Below are positions 1 to 9,199 of a stretch of 37,506 bases of DNA, one piece after another. Numbering within the stretch: position 1 is the first letter of the stretch; every line of letters starts with the position of its first letter. The stretch lies in assembly GCA_011389835.1 (NCBI GenBank), contig JAABTO010000012.1, forward strand, positions 1 through 37,506, given 5' to 3'. Source of the DNA: Desulfotignum sp. GTDB taxonomy: Bacteria > Desulfobacterota > Desulfobacteria > Desulfobacterales > Desulfobacteraceae. A program made the position numbers and the translations under genes. The notes under the pieces are model-generated. The model ran no database searches. It was not told the DNA's origin and worked only from the letters and a program-made list of their open reading frames with translations.

Positions 1-767
1 ACAGCAAAATTGGTCGGTCTGACAAACCCCACCAGGGTGATGTCCATCTCTTGTGCCAGCAGAATGCTCTGGTGGGTGGGGGCCCCTCTGGAAGCCAGAA
101 CGGGTATTTCCAGTCGCCGGGCTTTGTGAACGATTTCAGAGGAGATTCGGCCGGTGCAGACCAGCATGACCCGGGAGCAGTCGATTTTTTCCAGCAGCAG
201 GGTGCCAAGTACCTTGTCAACGGCGTTGTGCCGGCCGATATCGTCGATAAAGAAATCCGGAATCCGTCCTTGAATGCTGGCGGACGCGGAATGAACCCCG
301 CCGGTGATCCGGTGCAGGTCCGAGCAGTGCTGAAGCCAGCGGATCACCTCGATAATGTCGGACCCGTGAATCTGAACATCGCTTTGAATGGGATGACGGG
401 AAGACAGTTCCATCATGGTGGTGTACATCACCCCTTTGCCGCAGCCCGAGGTATACACCCGCTGCCCCAGCAGATCAGGATCCACCAGATTCCTGACTTC
501 AATCTCGGCCCGCCATCTGGTTTCATCCAGGGAAAAGGAGATGATGTCATCGGCGGACTTGATAAATCCGGAGGTGACCAGAAACCCGCAGGCAAACGCT
601 TGGAGATGGGAAGGGGTGCACATGAGCGTGGCGATTTCCCGGCCGTTGACCTCGAAGGTCACCGGGATCTCAGCCGCCACACGGGTGTCTTGGGCAAAAA
701 GCGTGTTGTCTTTAAAACGGGTGATGGTAAAGGGAATCATTTCCGCCATCACGGTATCATCATGCAT
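1..767 (-). CDS. fdhD: Formate dehydrogenase accessory sulfurtransferase FdhD (3' end outside window)
   Basis: FdhD passes sulfur from IscS to the molybdenum/tungsten bis-MGD cofactor of formate dehydrogenase in the cytoplasm. I translated this frame by hand; it is absent from the ORF track because its stop lies beyond base 1. About 255 residues are visible, nearly the whole usual length. Visible signatures are the Cys-loop TSGCGKG, the substrate-pocket segment IGRHNAVDKVLG and the C-terminal CTGRISSEIVHKA followed by PVLASRGAPT. The loop keeps a single cysteine where E. coli has CxxC; many family members do the same. The start at 767 follows an AAGGA sequence at good spacing. Its presence implies a formate dehydrogenase elsewhere in the genome; none is in this window. 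Confidence 0.93.
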   Translation of the reverse strand, partial: MHDDTVMAEMIPFTITRFKDNTLFAQDTRVAAEIPVTFEVNGREIATLMCTPSHLQAFACGFLVTSGFIKSADDIISFSLDETRWRAEIEVRNLVDPDLLGQRVYTSGCGKGVMYTTMMELSSRHPIQSDVQIHGSDIIEVIRWLQHCSDLHRITGGVHSASASIQGRIPDFFIDDIGRHNAVDKVLGTLLLEKIDCSRVMLVCTGRISSEIVHKARRLEIPVLASRGAPTHQSILLAQEMDITLVGFVRPTNFA

Positions 768-897
768 AATCAAGATCCTTGCAGACCAGGGTTGCGACGG
801 ATATTCGGCCGGTGCCGGGCCTGACATTCAGAATTACCACATAGTGTTTATATAGCACCGGTTAATTGGATTTTAAAGGGTATGGCTGATTATTTTG

Positions 898-925
898 CCC
901 CCTTATGCCGTTGCGCAAAAGGGGG
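898..925 (-). terminator. Hairpin downstream of the small Cys-rich gene
   Basis: CCCCCTT and AAGGGGG form a 7-bp stem with a 14-base loop, 27 bases past the stop of the leftward gene at 952. There is no clear T-run on the minus strand, so termination is only a guess. The rest of 768-951 shows nothing else I can name. Confidence 0.35.
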
Positions 926-951
926 GATAGAAAAAAAGAGAAAATTTAGGA

Positions 952-1161
952 TCATCCAGTGGAGGTGCAGTCGGCCGTTGTCCGGGGATCGCAGTCCGTG
1001 ACGGATGCGGGCGCCGGTATCATCTCTTTTTTGCAGAAAGGGCAGAAAGTGGTGGCCACGTTGTTGTCATCCATGATGGATTCGGATTTGAAAGTCATTT
1101 CAAACCGGGTGGTGCCGGGGTGGCTGCAATGCACGTGGGTGCAGATATATTTTGTTTCCAT
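952..1161 (-). CDS. Small Cys-rich (zinc-ribbon-like) protein, unknown function
   Basis: A 69-residue protein if started at METKYICTHVHC. The ORF track starts 20 residues earlier, but an AAGGAG Shine-Dalgarno lies 9 bases before 1161, and a sigma-70-type promoter overlaps the longer version, so the short start is preferred. It has CTHVHC near the N-terminus and CPFCKKEM in the middle, four cysteines that could bind one zinc or iron atom. Two further cysteines lie in the tail (DCDPRTTADC). No signal peptide or membrane segment is seen. It sits alone between rtcB and fdhD. I do not recognise the family; a rubredoxin-like or zinc-ribbon fold is a guess from the cysteine spacing. Confidence 0.7.
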   Translation of the reverse strand: METKYICTHVHCSHPGTTRFEMTFKSESIMDDNNVATTFCPFCKKEMIPAPASVTDCDPRTTADCTSTG

Positions 1162-1192
1162 TTCGCAAGACTCCTTGGGTTGAATTTCGTAT

Positions 1193-1221
1193 ACTATAGC
1201 ACGTATTTTGAAAAATATCAA
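1193..1221 (-). promoter_or_regulatory. Sigma-70-type promoter of the small Cys-rich gene
   Basis: On the minus strand TTGATA is followed after exactly 17 bases by TATAGT, both close to consensus. Transcription would start near 1186, about 25 bases before the start codon at 1161. Confidence 0.7.
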
Positions 1222-1276
1222 TTTGTCTTATCGCATGCGTTTGTCAGGAACGCATTAGAAACAAATTAAATCCGTG

Positions 1277-2710
1277 TCAGCCCTTGATTACGGCCATGGG
1301 CCGCAACCGTGCTACCATTCTGGAGATTCCGGCCCCATGGACTACCCCCACCACATCCGACACATCCTTGTATGCCTCGGGCATCTCCTCGGTCAGGGTG
1401 AACCGGCCGGTGTATTTCACCACAATGCCTTTTTGTGCCAGCTCCTGCTGGATGAGCCGGCCTTTGCCCGCTTTTTTGGCGGCTTTCCGGCTCAGCACGC
1501 GCCCGGCACCGTGGCAGGTGGACCCGAATGTGTCATTCATGGCCGTGTCCGTGCCGCAAAGCACATAAGAGGCCCGGCCCATGTCTCCGGGGGTGAGAAT
1601 GGGCTGGCCCACGGCCCGGAACCGGTCAGGGATGCCTGGCTGCCCGGGCCCGAACGCCCGGGTGGCCCCTTTTCGCACCACACACACAGCCTGTTTTTTC
1701 CCATTTACCTGATGGGTCTCTTTTTTGGCGATGTTGTGACACACATCATAGAGCAGGGTCATGCGCAGGCTGTTCGGGCTGATGGACAGGGTTTTCATGA
1801 ATGTCTGCCGGGCCCGGTGCAGCATGATCTGGCGGTTGGCCCAGGCAAAATTGGCGGCACAGGCCATGGCGGACAGATAGGTCTGCCCTTCCGCCGACCG
1901 GATCATGGCACAGGCCAGGTGGCGGTCCGGCAGATTCAGCCCCAGCCGTGCCACGCTCTTTTTCATGATCCCCAGGTGATCATCACACACCTGGTATCCC
2001 AGGCCCCGGGATCCGGAATGCAGCATCACGGTCACCTGTCCGGGAAACAGACCGAACACCCGGGCGATATGCGTATCAAAAATCTCTTCCACCACCCCGA
2101 TTTCCAGAAAATGGTTCCCGGATCCCAGGGTGCCCAGCTGGTCTCTGCCCCGCTCCAGGGCTCTGTCGCTCAGCAGATCGGGGTCTGCCTGGCGCAGGCA
2201 TCCGTTTTCTTCGGTGCATTCGATATCGCTGTCTTCGCCGAATCCCTGGGCCAGGGCCCAGGCACTGCCCTGTGTCAGCACCTGTTTCAGGTCCCGGACA
2301 GACAGCCGGACCGAACCTTTGGACCCGACCCCTGACGGCACGGCCTCAAACAGTTGGTTTGTCAAAGGTTCCAGATGGGGGCGGATGTCTTTTTCTGTCA
2401 ACGCCGTGGTGGCCAGGCGCACCCCGCAGTTGATGTCGTACCCCACCCCGCCCGGCGAGATCACCCCGGTGTCCCAGTCAAAAGCCGCCACCCCGCCGAT
2501 GGGAAACCCGTATCCCAGGTGAATGTCGGGCATGGCCATGGCCGCCTTGACAATCCCCGGCAGCGTTGCCACATTGGCTACCTGCCGGATACTGCCGTCC
2601 TCTTTCAGGGCTCTGATGCCCGAAGCCGAGGCATAGATGATTCCCGGCACCCGCATCTGTCCGGTTTTCGGGATCTGCCAGCGGTATGGATCAAGCGGTT
2701 CAAGGTGCAT
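1277..2710 (-). CDS. rtcB: RNA-splicing ligase RtcB
   Basis: RtcB joins 2',3'-cyclic phosphate or 3'-phosphate RNA ends to 5'-OH ends using GTP and Mn2+. The 477-residue product is full length. Family motifs appear in order: GYGFPIGGVAAFD (about 67-79), GVGYDINCGVRL with metal-binding Cys95, LGSGNHFLEIG, MLHSGSRGLGYQV, and CHGAGR with the His (about 400) that becomes guanylylated, then YKDVSDVV near the end. The start at 2710 has a strong AAAGGAGG ribosome site. It lies 18 bases after the NlpC/P60 gene and probably ends the long leftward transcript. Neither rtcA nor an archease gene is adjacent, so its role (tRNA or rRNA repair) cannot be read from context. Confidence 0.95.
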   Translation of the reverse strand: MHLEPLDPYRWQIPKTGQMRVPGIIYASASGIRALKEDGSIRQVANVATLPGIVKAAMAMPDIHLGYGFPIGGVAAFDWDTGVISPGGVGYDINCGVRLATTALTEKDIRPHLEPLTNQLFEAVPSGVGSKGSVRLSVRDLKQVLTQGSAWALAQGFGEDSDIECTEENGCLRQADPDLLSDRALERGRDQLGTLGSGNHFLEIGVVEEIFDTHIARVFGLFPGQVTVMLHSGSRGLGYQVCDDHLGIMKKSVARLGLNLPDRHLACAMIRSAEGQTYLSAMACAANFAWANRQIMLHRARQTFMKTLSISPNSLRMTLLYDVCHNIAKKETHQVNGKKQAVCVVRKGATRAFGPGQPGIPDRFRAVGQPILTPGDMGRASYVLCGTDTAMNDTFGSTCHGAGRVLSRKAAKKAGKGRLIQQELAQKGIVVKYTGRFTLTEEMPEAYKDVSDVVGVVHGAGISRMVARLRPMAVIKG

Positions 2711-2728
2711 GGAAACCTCCTTTGTGTT

Positions 2729-4069
2729 TCAGTTCAGCAGCACCATCCGGGTCAGTTTTTCAACCAGCAGGTCTTTGGGCTGGACCAGGGGAAACTGCTC
2801 TTTGCCCGGTTCCAGCGTGGTGATCACGGTGCGACCCACCACCAGGCGGCCGGTCCGGGTGCTGAATGGCGGCCGGGTGGTGACGCCCCACATGGCATGG
2901 CAAATTACCGGGTGATCCGATGCCGGATCTAATCCCAGGTAGAGCATGATGTGGCCGGGCATGTATAACAGGGTTTGCAGCGGAATACCTTGAGTTCGGA
3001 TCAGGCCCTGTTTTTCCCGGCCGGACAGTCCTTCCAGGGAAATGCTTTCGCCGGCGTCTGCCTGGTCTCTGGAGTTTCTGGGCAAAGGGATCCCGAAACC
3101 GGCGAACACATCCTGGATCAGGGCGGAACAGTCCCGGTTTTCATACAGCCCGCCCCAGCCGTAGGACTGGCCCATCAGTGCGTTCAGTATGTCGGCAAAA
3201 TTTTCCAAGGTGGCGGAAAACGGTAGCGGCTGAATCCCGTCTTCCGGCACCCTGGCCGCCAGCAGCTCCGCATTGCCCAGATGGGTTCGTGCCGGTGCCA
3301 GGACCGTGACAAAACCGGTATCTGATGCCGGGTCCGTCATGGGCAGGGCCATGCCCACCCGGCCGGCGAAAACCGGGGGGCCGTCCTCTGGAATCACCGG
3401 TACCTGGTCGGCCGTAAATCCTGCCAGGGGATGGGTGGAATAATCCATCATGACGGCATCATCCACGGCCGCGATCTCCTGCCATCGTACCCATCCGGCC
3501 ACCCAGTCGGTTTCCACCAGCGCCCACTGCCGGTCCGCGCTTTCATGGGTGATCAGCACCGGGGTGCCGGCCGGCACCAGGGAGTTCTGCATCATGTCAA
3601 AGGGAAATCCGCGACCCGGGACCGGGGGGCCGAAAAACACGGGTTTGTGGGTGGGGAATACCCGGATGGAAGCATGGATCACGGTGATGGCCGGCTGATG
3701 CAGCAGAGGATAGGTGCCGGGTTGTGACTGCCGGGCCATGACATTCACAAAATTCGGGGGAAGCGGCCGGTTGTTTTCGCCATATAATCGCTTTAATCTG
3801 TATTTTTTCAGTCCGGAAAACACGATCTTTGCGGAATGCTTGGGAGCGGTCCGGTGCCAGGGCCTGAAAAACCGGTCTTTGAATTGTTGAAAATATTGAG
3901 CCTGGCAGGCTGAATCGATGACCGGGTCTTTTGCGTGTGCCAGATACACCCCGGCATCCTGGGGCAGCCTCTGGATATCAGCCCTGGGCAACGGCTGTCT
4001 GACGGCACATCCGGTACCGGTCAGACAGATCAGCAGCAAAAGACCGAGTGTTGGGAACCATATTTTCAT
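2729..4069 (-). CDS. NlpC/P60 family cell-wall peptidase lipoprotein with SH3-type domain
   Basis: Probably an envelope lipoprotein that cleaves peptide stems of peptidoglycan. Residues 1-21 form a lipoprotein signal ending in the lipobox LTGTGC. The middle (about 110-240) resembles the N-terminal stabilising and SH3-like domains of this class, including 'GTPVLITHESADRQWALVETDWVAGWV'. The C-terminal NlpC/P60 domain shows YGWGG..ENRDCSALI with catalytic Cys at about 314, PGHIMLYLG with catalytic His at about 373, and a third polar residue in the VICHAMWG segment. The 446 residues match multidomain members of peptidase family C40. It lies between ykgJ-like and rtcB in the leftward gene train. 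Confidence 0.88.
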   Translation of the reverse strand: MKIWFPTLGLLLLICLTGTGCAVRQPLPRADIQRLPQDAGVYLAHAKDPVIDSACQAQYFQQFKDRFFRPWHRTAPKHSAKIVFSGLKKYRLKRLYGENNRPLPPNFVNVMARQSQPGTYPLLHQPAITVIHASIRVFPTHKPVFFGPPVPGRGFPFDMMQNSLVPAGTPVLITHESADRQWALVETDWVAGWVRWQEIAAVDDAVMMDYSTHPLAGFTADQVPVIPEDGPPVFAGRVGMALPMTDPASDTGFVTVLAPARTHLGNAELLAARVPEDGIQPLPFSATLENFADILNALMGQSYGWGGLYENRDCSALIQDVFAGFGIPLPRNSRDQADAGESISLEGLSGREKQGLIRTQGIPLQTLLYMPGHIMLYLGLDPASDHPVICHAMWGVTTRPPFSTRTGRLVVGRTVITTLEPGKEQFPLVQPKDLLVEKLTRMVLLN

Positions 4070-4122
4070 GGAATGACTGTACGCGATTGCGGTATGATTT
4101 TCAAGATGCGGCAGTCATTGCA

Positions 4123-4842
4123 TTACCGGTGGTTGCTGTGATCCGTTTCCGGGCCGGTGTTGATCAGGTGTGACAGATTCCTGACAATAGGTGCCATCCG
4201 CGCCCGGTGTTCCGGCGGGATCATCAGATATTTTATGGATTCGTTTTTGACGAACAATCCTTTGTTTTTCGGGTCATGATTTTGATGCTCCTGACCGGTC
4301 ACGGCATTTTCGGATAAAGTCAGCAGCAGCATGTCCGACAGATTGCCGGAATGACCGTTCTGGTCCAGGTGTTCAATGGCCTGTAAAAACACATTGTTCA
4401 CCGTCAGTACCCAGGGGGGCATCTGCGCGCTGCCCGTTTCCCTGCAATGGGTTTCCGAGACCATGGCCCGGCACCCGAAGGGCCGGACATCATAGATTGT
4501 GCACAGGTCATTTTCCAGCAGGGGACAGTTTCCCCATGCGGGATCGTTTTCTTCTTCCGGCAGGTCGACGTCTTCCATGCACAGCCTGGCAAACCCGTTG
4601 GTACTCATTTTGGGAATATAGCGTTTTGCTGGAAACCCGTGGGTGATTGCTGCATGAAGAATCTCTCGCCGGGGTGAAGGCAGACGGTCGGTTATCATCC
4701 GGGCTTCAAGGCCTGTCAGGATCACATTGCAGGTACAGCAGCCGGCACACCCCGGGCCACATGCCAGCGCCGTAGATCTGATGATCCGGTCATACAGCTC
4801 ATAAATGTCGTTCAACCGGTCAATCATATGCGGATTTGACAT
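4123..4842 (-). CDS. YkgJ-type Cys-cluster protein (putative metal-binding)
   Basis: A 239-residue protein of the CxxCxxCC (YkgJ/UPF0153) family. The N-terminal cluster CGPGCAGCCTC (about residues 28-38) and the later NCPLLENDLCTIYDVRPFGCR are the family's two cysteine groups, thought to bind an Fe-S cluster or zinc. The RPFGCR motif is typical. The biochemical role of the family is not firmly established. No signal peptide is present, so it is likely cytoplasmic. It lies 41 bases after pyrE and 53 before the NlpC lipoprotein, on the same strand. Confidence 0.82.
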   Translation of the reverse strand: MSNPHMIDRLNDIYELYDRIIRSTALACGPGCAGCCTCNVILTGLEARMITDRLPSPRREILHAAITHGFPAKRYIPKMSTNGFARLCMEDVDLPEEENDPAWGNCPLLENDLCTIYDVRPFGCRAMVSETHCRETGSAQMPPWVLTVNNVFLQAIEHLDQNGHSGNLSDMLLLTLSENAVTGQEHQNHDPKNKGLFVKNESIKYLMIPPEHRARMAPIVRNLSHLINTGPETDHSNHR

Positions 4843-4883
4843 CCCTGCGTTGTCTTAAATAGATTCAAAGTCAACCTTTTGGA

Positions 4884-5552
4884 TCATGGGCTGCCGTATT
4901 GCGCCAGATAGGCATCGATTTTTTCCATCATGGCATCATCCAGTATCACCCGGCCGTTGATTTCCCGGTTATGGAGAAATGCCGTGATGTCGGCCAGGGT
5001 GACGATGGCATAAATGGGAATGCCCAGGGTGTCGGCCACCTCGGCCAGGGCGTTCTGGTCGGTGGTGCCTTTTTCCTGGCGGTCCACGCTGATGACGATG
5101 CCTTTGACCTTCGGATTGCCGCTGGTTTTCAGGATATCGAGGGATTCTCTGATCGCCTTGCCCGAGGTGATGACATCATCCACCAGGATGAGCCGGGTGC
5201 CGGAAGTCAGGTCCATACCCACGGTGCTGCTTTTGTCGGCATAGGTTTTGGCTTCCTTGCGGTTGAACACATATCCGGTGTCATGCCCCATGCCGGACAG
5301 GGCCATGGTCGTGGATACGCACAAGGGAATGCCTTTGTAGGCCGGGCCGTAAATGCCGTCAAATCCGGTATTGAAATACTGGTGCACGGCTTTGGCGTAA
5401 TGACCCCCCAGCTGAGTGATTTTGCCGCCGGTGTCAAACATGCCGGTATTGATGAAATAGGGGGCGATGCGGCCGCTTTTGAGTTGAAATTCCCCGAATT
5501 TCAGGGCGTTGCAGTCAATCAGAAAGCGGATGAAAGATTCTTTGTCGGTCAT
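4884..5552 (-). CDS. pyrE: Orotate phosphoribosyltransferase
   Basis: PyrE converts orotate and PRPP to orotidine 5'-phosphate, the fifth step of UMP synthesis. The 222-residue product has the N-terminal FGEFQLKSGRIAPYFINTG substrate segment, the flexible catalytic loop around FNRKEAKTYADKSS and the PRPP-binding motif LILVDDVITSGKA (about residues 120-132). Length is normal. It follows pyrK by 61 bases, so pyrD-pyrK-pyrE are very probably one transcript. Confidence 0.95.
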   Translation of the reverse strand: MTDKESFIRFLIDCNALKFGEFQLKSGRIAPYFINTGMFDTGGKITQLGGHYAKAVHQYFNTGFDGIYGPAYKGIPLCVSTTMALSGMGHDTGYVFNRKEAKTYADKSSTVGMDLTSGTRLILVDDVITSGKAIRESLDILKTSGNPKVKGIVISVDRQEKGTTDQNALAEVADTLGIPIYAIVTLADITAFLHNREINGRVILDDAMMEKIDAYLAQYGSP

Positions 5553-5613
5553 GGAGGGGCGTTCCTTTGGATGGTTGAGGTTGTTTTTTAAACCGGTATG
5601 TTGCGGTGCCCTA

Positions 5614-6435
5614 TCACTGGCACCGCCAGGTCACATAGTCGGACAGGGGAACGGCTCGGCCGGATTTGAGCAGGGCCGTGCGGTTGAAATCGGCCATGTT
5701 CCGCAGCTGTGCCGAGTCAAACACCGGCCCATCCGTGCACACCACCCGGTCGCCGCACACACAGGCCCCGCACACCCCGAACCCGCAGCGCATATACCGC
5801 TCCAGCGACACCTGGCAGGGGATGCGGTGAGACTCGCACAAGGTGAACACCGCGTGCATCATCATTTCCGGGCCGCAGGCATACACCATGTCAAACTGGT
5901 GCTGGTTCTGTACCGTCCGGTGCTGAATCTCGGCTGCCAGAAGATCGGTGACAACCCCTTTATGCCCCAGGCTGCCGTCATCCGTGGTGATATGACGGGT
6001 CCTGGCGAACCGGTCCTGAAACAGGATGAATTCTTTTGTCCTTGCCCCGTGGATGAAACACAGGTCCGGGTGGAGTTTTGTCACCAGAGGCGCCAGGGGC
6101 GCCATGCCGCAGCCGCCGGCTACCACGGCCGTATGGGGCGAGGAAACGATATCAAACCCGTTGCCGAACGGTCCTCTGATCCCCACCAGATCCCCGGGGG
6201 CCAGGGCCACAGCCCGGCGGGAAAATCGGCCTTTGGCCTCGATGGTGATGCCGAACCGGGTGGGAGAATAATAGGACAGGCTGTAAGGTTTTTCATCCAC
6301 GCCCGGAAGCCAGAGCATCACAAACTGGCCGGGACGGAAATCAATGGCAAAATCAAAAAATAACGTGGTATAAACGCTGTTGTGTATGGTTATTTCCGCC
6401 ACTTCGATCATCAGAGGGGTGTGTTCGGCGATCAT
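5614..6435 (-). CDS. pyrK: Dihydroorotate dehydrogenase electron-transfer subunit PyrK
   Basis: PyrK carries FAD and a [2Fe-2S] cluster and passes electrons between the FMN of PyrD and NAD+ in class 1B dihydroorotate dehydrogenase. The 273-residue sequence shows an FAD-binding barrel with KPYSLSYYS, an NAD-binding region with GGCGMAPLAPL and YACGPEMM, and a C-terminal Cys motif RCGFGVCGACVCG...VVC holding the [2Fe-2S] cluster. Its ATG overlaps the pyrD stop by 4 bases (ATGA), a sign of translational coupling. It is a paralogue of the reductase module in NqrF, encoded just upstream. Confidence 0.94.
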   Translation of the reverse strand: MIAEHTPLMIEVAEITIHNSVYTTLFFDFAIDFRPGQFVMLWLPGVDEKPYSLSYYSPTRFGITIEAKGRFSRRAVALAPGDLVGIRGPFGNGFDIVSSPHTAVVAGGCGMAPLAPLVTKLHPDLCFIHGARTKEFILFQDRFARTRHITTDDGSLGHKGVVTDLLAAEIQHRTVQNQHQFDMVYACGPEMMMHAVFTLCESHRIPCQVSLERYMRCGFGVCGACVCGDRVVCTDGPVFDSAQLRNMADFNRTALLKSGRAVPLSDYVTWRCQ

Positions 6436-7349
6436 GGGGTGTGCCTCCTGTCATGGGCCGCACCGATAATTTCATCCCGGGTGACATGGTGGTCGGTCAG
6501 CCAGTCGGCCAGTTCCCGGTTCACCTGATCGAACACCTCGATGCCCCGGTACCGCACGGCCGATCCCATGCCCACCAGGGTAGCCCCGGCCATGAACATT
6601 TCCACGGCATCTTCCCCGGTGGTGACGCCGCCCAGCCCGATGATGGGTATGGACACGGCCCGGTAAATATCATACACGCACCGCACGGCAACGGGTTTGA
6701 TCATGGGGCCGGACAAACCCCCCTTTTTGAAGGCCAGTACCGGCATTTGCGCTTCTATGTCAATGATCATGCCGGGTCCGGCCGTGTTGATGGCACAGAT
6801 GGCATCGGCCCCGGCATCTTCACACGCCCGGGCGATTTTGCCGATATCCGGGGCTGCCGGGGTAAGTTTGGCGATCAACGGGACGGCAATCACCCGTTTA
6901 ACCGCATTTGTGACGGCAAAGGCCGCTTTTTCATCCACGCCGAACAGCATGCCGTGGCGGTCGGAATTGGGGCAGGAGATGTTGATTTCAATAAACTCGG
7001 GTCCCTGTTCGGACACGAACCGGGCCACCTGGACGAACTCTTCCAAGGACCCGCCGTAGATGCTGGCATTGAGGGGAAATGTCCGGCCCGACAGTGCCTG
7101 CCATTCCGTATCCATGTGATCATATCCCGGCGTGGGCAGTCCCACGGCGTTGATCATGCCGAATCCCAGGTCGATCACCGTGGGATTGTTGTGACCGTCC
7201 CGGGGCCCGGGTCCGATGGATTTCATGGTTACCAGCCCGCACCCGGCCCTGTGAACCCGTTCCAGAATCCCGGCATTGTTGCCCAGGATGCCCGAGGCCA
7301 AAACCAGGGGGTTTTTCAGCTGCTTTCCAAGAAACGTGACGCTTTCCAT
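6432..7349 (-). CDS. pyrD: Dihydroorotate dehydrogenase catalytic subunit (class 1B)
   Basis: PyrD oxidises dihydroorotate to orotate with FMN. The 305-residue TIM barrel shows LKNPLVLASGILG at the start, KSIGPGPRDGHNNP, INISCPNSDRHGMLFG with the catalytic Cys of class 1B enzymes (class 2 uses Ser), LIAKLTPAAPDI, AINTAGPGMIIDI, GLSGPMIKPVAVR, and the phosphate-binding IIGLGGVTTGEDAVEMFMAGA. Class 1B is confirmed by the adjacent pyrK. The start codon overlaps the nqrF stop (TGATG), tying the pyr genes to the nqr operon. Confidence 0.95.
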   Translation of the reverse strand: MESVTFLGKQLKNPLVLASGILGNNAGILERVHRAGCGLVTMKSIGPGPRDGHNNPTVIDLGFGMINAVGLPTPGYDHMDTEWQALSGRTFPLNASIYGGSLEEFVQVARFVSEQGPEFIEINISCPNSDRHGMLFGVDEKAAFAVTNAVKRVIAVPLIAKLTPAAPDIGKIARACEDAGADAICAINTAGPGMIIDIEAQMPVLAFKKGGLSGPMIKPVAVRCVYDIYRAVSIPIIGLGGVTTGEDAVEMFMAGATLVGMGSAVRYRGIEVFDQVNRELADWLTDHHVTRDEIIGAAHDRRHTP

Positions 7350-8563
7350 CAGCTGAACTTGTCGTAGAAAATCATGTCATCCTCCACGCCCATTTCATAC
7401 AGGTCTTCAATCACCGCATCGATCATGGGCGGCGGACCGCACAGGTAATACTCGATTTCCGTGGGATCCTCATGCTCCTTGAGATAGGAATCGATGAGAT
7501 GGATATGGACAAACCCGGTGAGCCCGGTCCAGTTGTCCTCTTTTTCCGGAGCGGACAGGGCCACATGATAGGTGAAGTTGTCAAACCGTTTTTCCAGGTC
7601 CAAAAATTCCTCATGATAGAACATCTCCTTGACCGACCTGGCCCCGTACCAGAAGGTGATCTTCCGTTTGCTGTCAATGCCCTCCAGCTGATGAAGGATA
7701 TGGCTGCGTAACGGTGCCATGCCGGCCCCGCCGCCGACAAAGCACATTTCCTTGTCCGTGTCTTTTGCCATGAAATCGCCGTAGGGGCCGCTGATTTGCA
7801 CCTTGTCCCCGGGTTTGAGCCCGAAGATGAAAGAGGACCCGAATCCGGGCGGAATGCTTTCCGTGCCCGGCGGGGGGGTGGCAATGCGCACATTGAGTTT
7901 GACAATGTCTTTTTCATGGGGCGGGTTGGCCATGGAATAGGCCCGAAAACCGGGTTTGATCCCTTTGGCGGCCAGATCGAACAGGTTGTATTTTTTCCAT
8001 TCACTCACATATTTGCTGTCAATGTTGAAATCCTTGAAAGTCAGCTCGTATTCCGGCACATCGATCTGAATATAGGCCCCGGCTTCAAATTCGATGGACT
8101 CTTCAGGCTCCAGAACCAGCTCCTTGATAAAGGTGGAGACATTGTCATTGGAGACCACAATGGCATTGACTTTTTTGATGCCGAAAATGGACTCCGGCAC
8201 CTGGATGGCCATGTCCTGTTTGACCTTGAGCTGGCAGGACAGCCGGACGCCTTCCAGTTTTTCCTTTCGGGACAGATGAGCCAGTTCCGTGGGCAGGATG
8301 GCGCCGCCGCCATCGGTCACCTTGCATTTGCACATGGCGCAGGAGCCGGACCCGCCACAGGCGGACGGCAGAAAAATGTCATTGCGGGACAGGGCCGACA
8401 GCAGTGTGGGGTTGCCGGACACGGTGAGGGTATCCTCTTTGCTGTCATTGATGGTGATGGTATGGCTGCCCTGGGTGGTGACTTTGGCTTCCACAAACAG
8501 CAGCACGAACACAAGGACGATGATCACACCGGAAAAAATCAACAGGCTGATAAGGTAAATCAC
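7349..8563 (-). CDS. nqrF: Na+-translocating NADH:quinone reductase subunit F
   Basis: NqrF is the NADH-oxidising input module of the Na+ pump. The 404-residue protein has one N-terminal membrane helix (residues 1-25), a plant-type [2Fe-2S] ferredoxin domain with CGGSGSCAMCKCKV and a later Cys in RLSCQLKV, then an FAD domain (FRAYSMANPPHE) and an NADH domain (VGGGAGMAPLRSHI and YLCGPPPMIDAV). It ends in the usual DMIFYDKFS. Length and order match the family. It is the last nqr gene and is directly followed, with stop and start overlapping, by pyrD. Confidence 0.96.
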   Translation of the reverse strand: MIYLISLLIFSGVIIVLVFVLLFVEAKVTTQGSHTITINDSKEDTLTVSGNPTLLSALSRNDIFLPSACGGSGSCAMCKCKVTDGGGAILPTELAHLSRKEKLEGVRLSCQLKVKQDMAIQVPESIFGIKKVNAIVVSNDNVSTFIKELVLEPEESIEFEAGAYIQIDVPEYELTFKDFNIDSKYVSEWKKYNLFDLAAKGIKPGFRAYSMANPPHEKDIVKLNVRIATPPPGTESIPPGFGSSFIFGLKPGDKVQISGPYGDFMAKDTDKEMCFVGGGAGMAPLRSHILHQLEGIDSKRKITFWYGARSVKEMFYHEEFLDLEKRFDNFTYHVALSAPEKEDNWTGLTGFVHIHLIDSYLKEHEDPTEIEYYLCGPPPMIDAVIEDLYEMGVEDDMIFYDKFS

Positions 8564-8581
8564 TGTGTGCTCCTTGAAAAT

Positions 8582-9190
8582 CTAGAGGGTGATTCCTGAA
8601 AACATCATGAATGTCATGGCCATGAGCCCGGCGATGATCATGATGAAACCGAACCCGTCCAGGCCCTTTGGCACATCCGCGTACCTGACTTTCTTCCGGA
8701 TGGCGGCCAGGGACACGATGGCCAGCATCCACCCGGTGCCGGACCCGGCCCCGAACACCACGGATTCGATAAAGGTGTGATTACGTTCCACTATGAACAG
8801 GGACGTCCCTAAAATGGCGCAGTTCACCGCGATCAGGGGCAGAAACACGCCCAATGTGGCATACAGCAGCGGCGAATACCGGTCGATCACCATTTCTACC
8901 GCCTGAACCATGGCGGCGATCACCGCAATGAATGTGATGAATTTCAGAAAACTCAGGTCCAGTTCCGGAAATCCGGCCCAGGCCAGGGCCCCGGGTGCCA
9001 GCAGTCCATGATAGATCAGCCAGTTCACCGGACTGGTCACCGTTAAAACGAAAATCACGGCCAGCCCCAGGCCGGTGGCGGTTTCAATGGTTTTGGATAC
9101 GGCAATGAACGAACATATGCCCAGGAAATAGGCCAGCAGAATATTGCCGATGAACACGGAATTGATAAACAGACTCAGCAGATCGCCCAT
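8582..9190 (-). CDS. nqrE: Na+-translocating NADH:quinone reductase subunit E
   Basis: NqrE is an integral membrane subunit of the NqrD/RnfA type; the two related subunits hold an Fe centre between them. The 202 residues contain six hydrophobic segments. Typical stretches are [19 protein letters not shown], with a Cys in helix 1 that is an Fe ligand in the family, and [17 protein letters not shown], with the second Cys. It lies 9 bases after nqrD and 18 before nqrF. The NqrE assignment rather than RnfA rests on the operon. Confidence 0.95.
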   Translation of the reverse strand: MGDLLSLFINSVFIGNILLAYFLGICSFIAVSKTIETATGLGLAVIFVLTVTSPVNWLIYHGLLAPGALAWAGFPELDLSFLKFITFIAVIAAMVQAVEMVIDRYSPLLYATLGVFLPLIAVNCAILGTSLFIVERNHTFIESVVFGAGSGTGWMLAIVSLAAIRKKVRYADVPKGLDGFGFIMIIAGLMAMTFMMFSGITL

Positions 9191-9199
9191 GGCAGCTCC

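Noticed and set aside
1-767. Plus-strand ORFs 51..824 and 415..855
   Set aside because: Both are antisense to the clear fdhD frame, which the track misses because its stop is outside the window.
1274-2335. 353-residue plus-strand ORF opposite rtcB
   Set aside because: Shadow of rtcB on the other strand, no motif and low-complexity composition.
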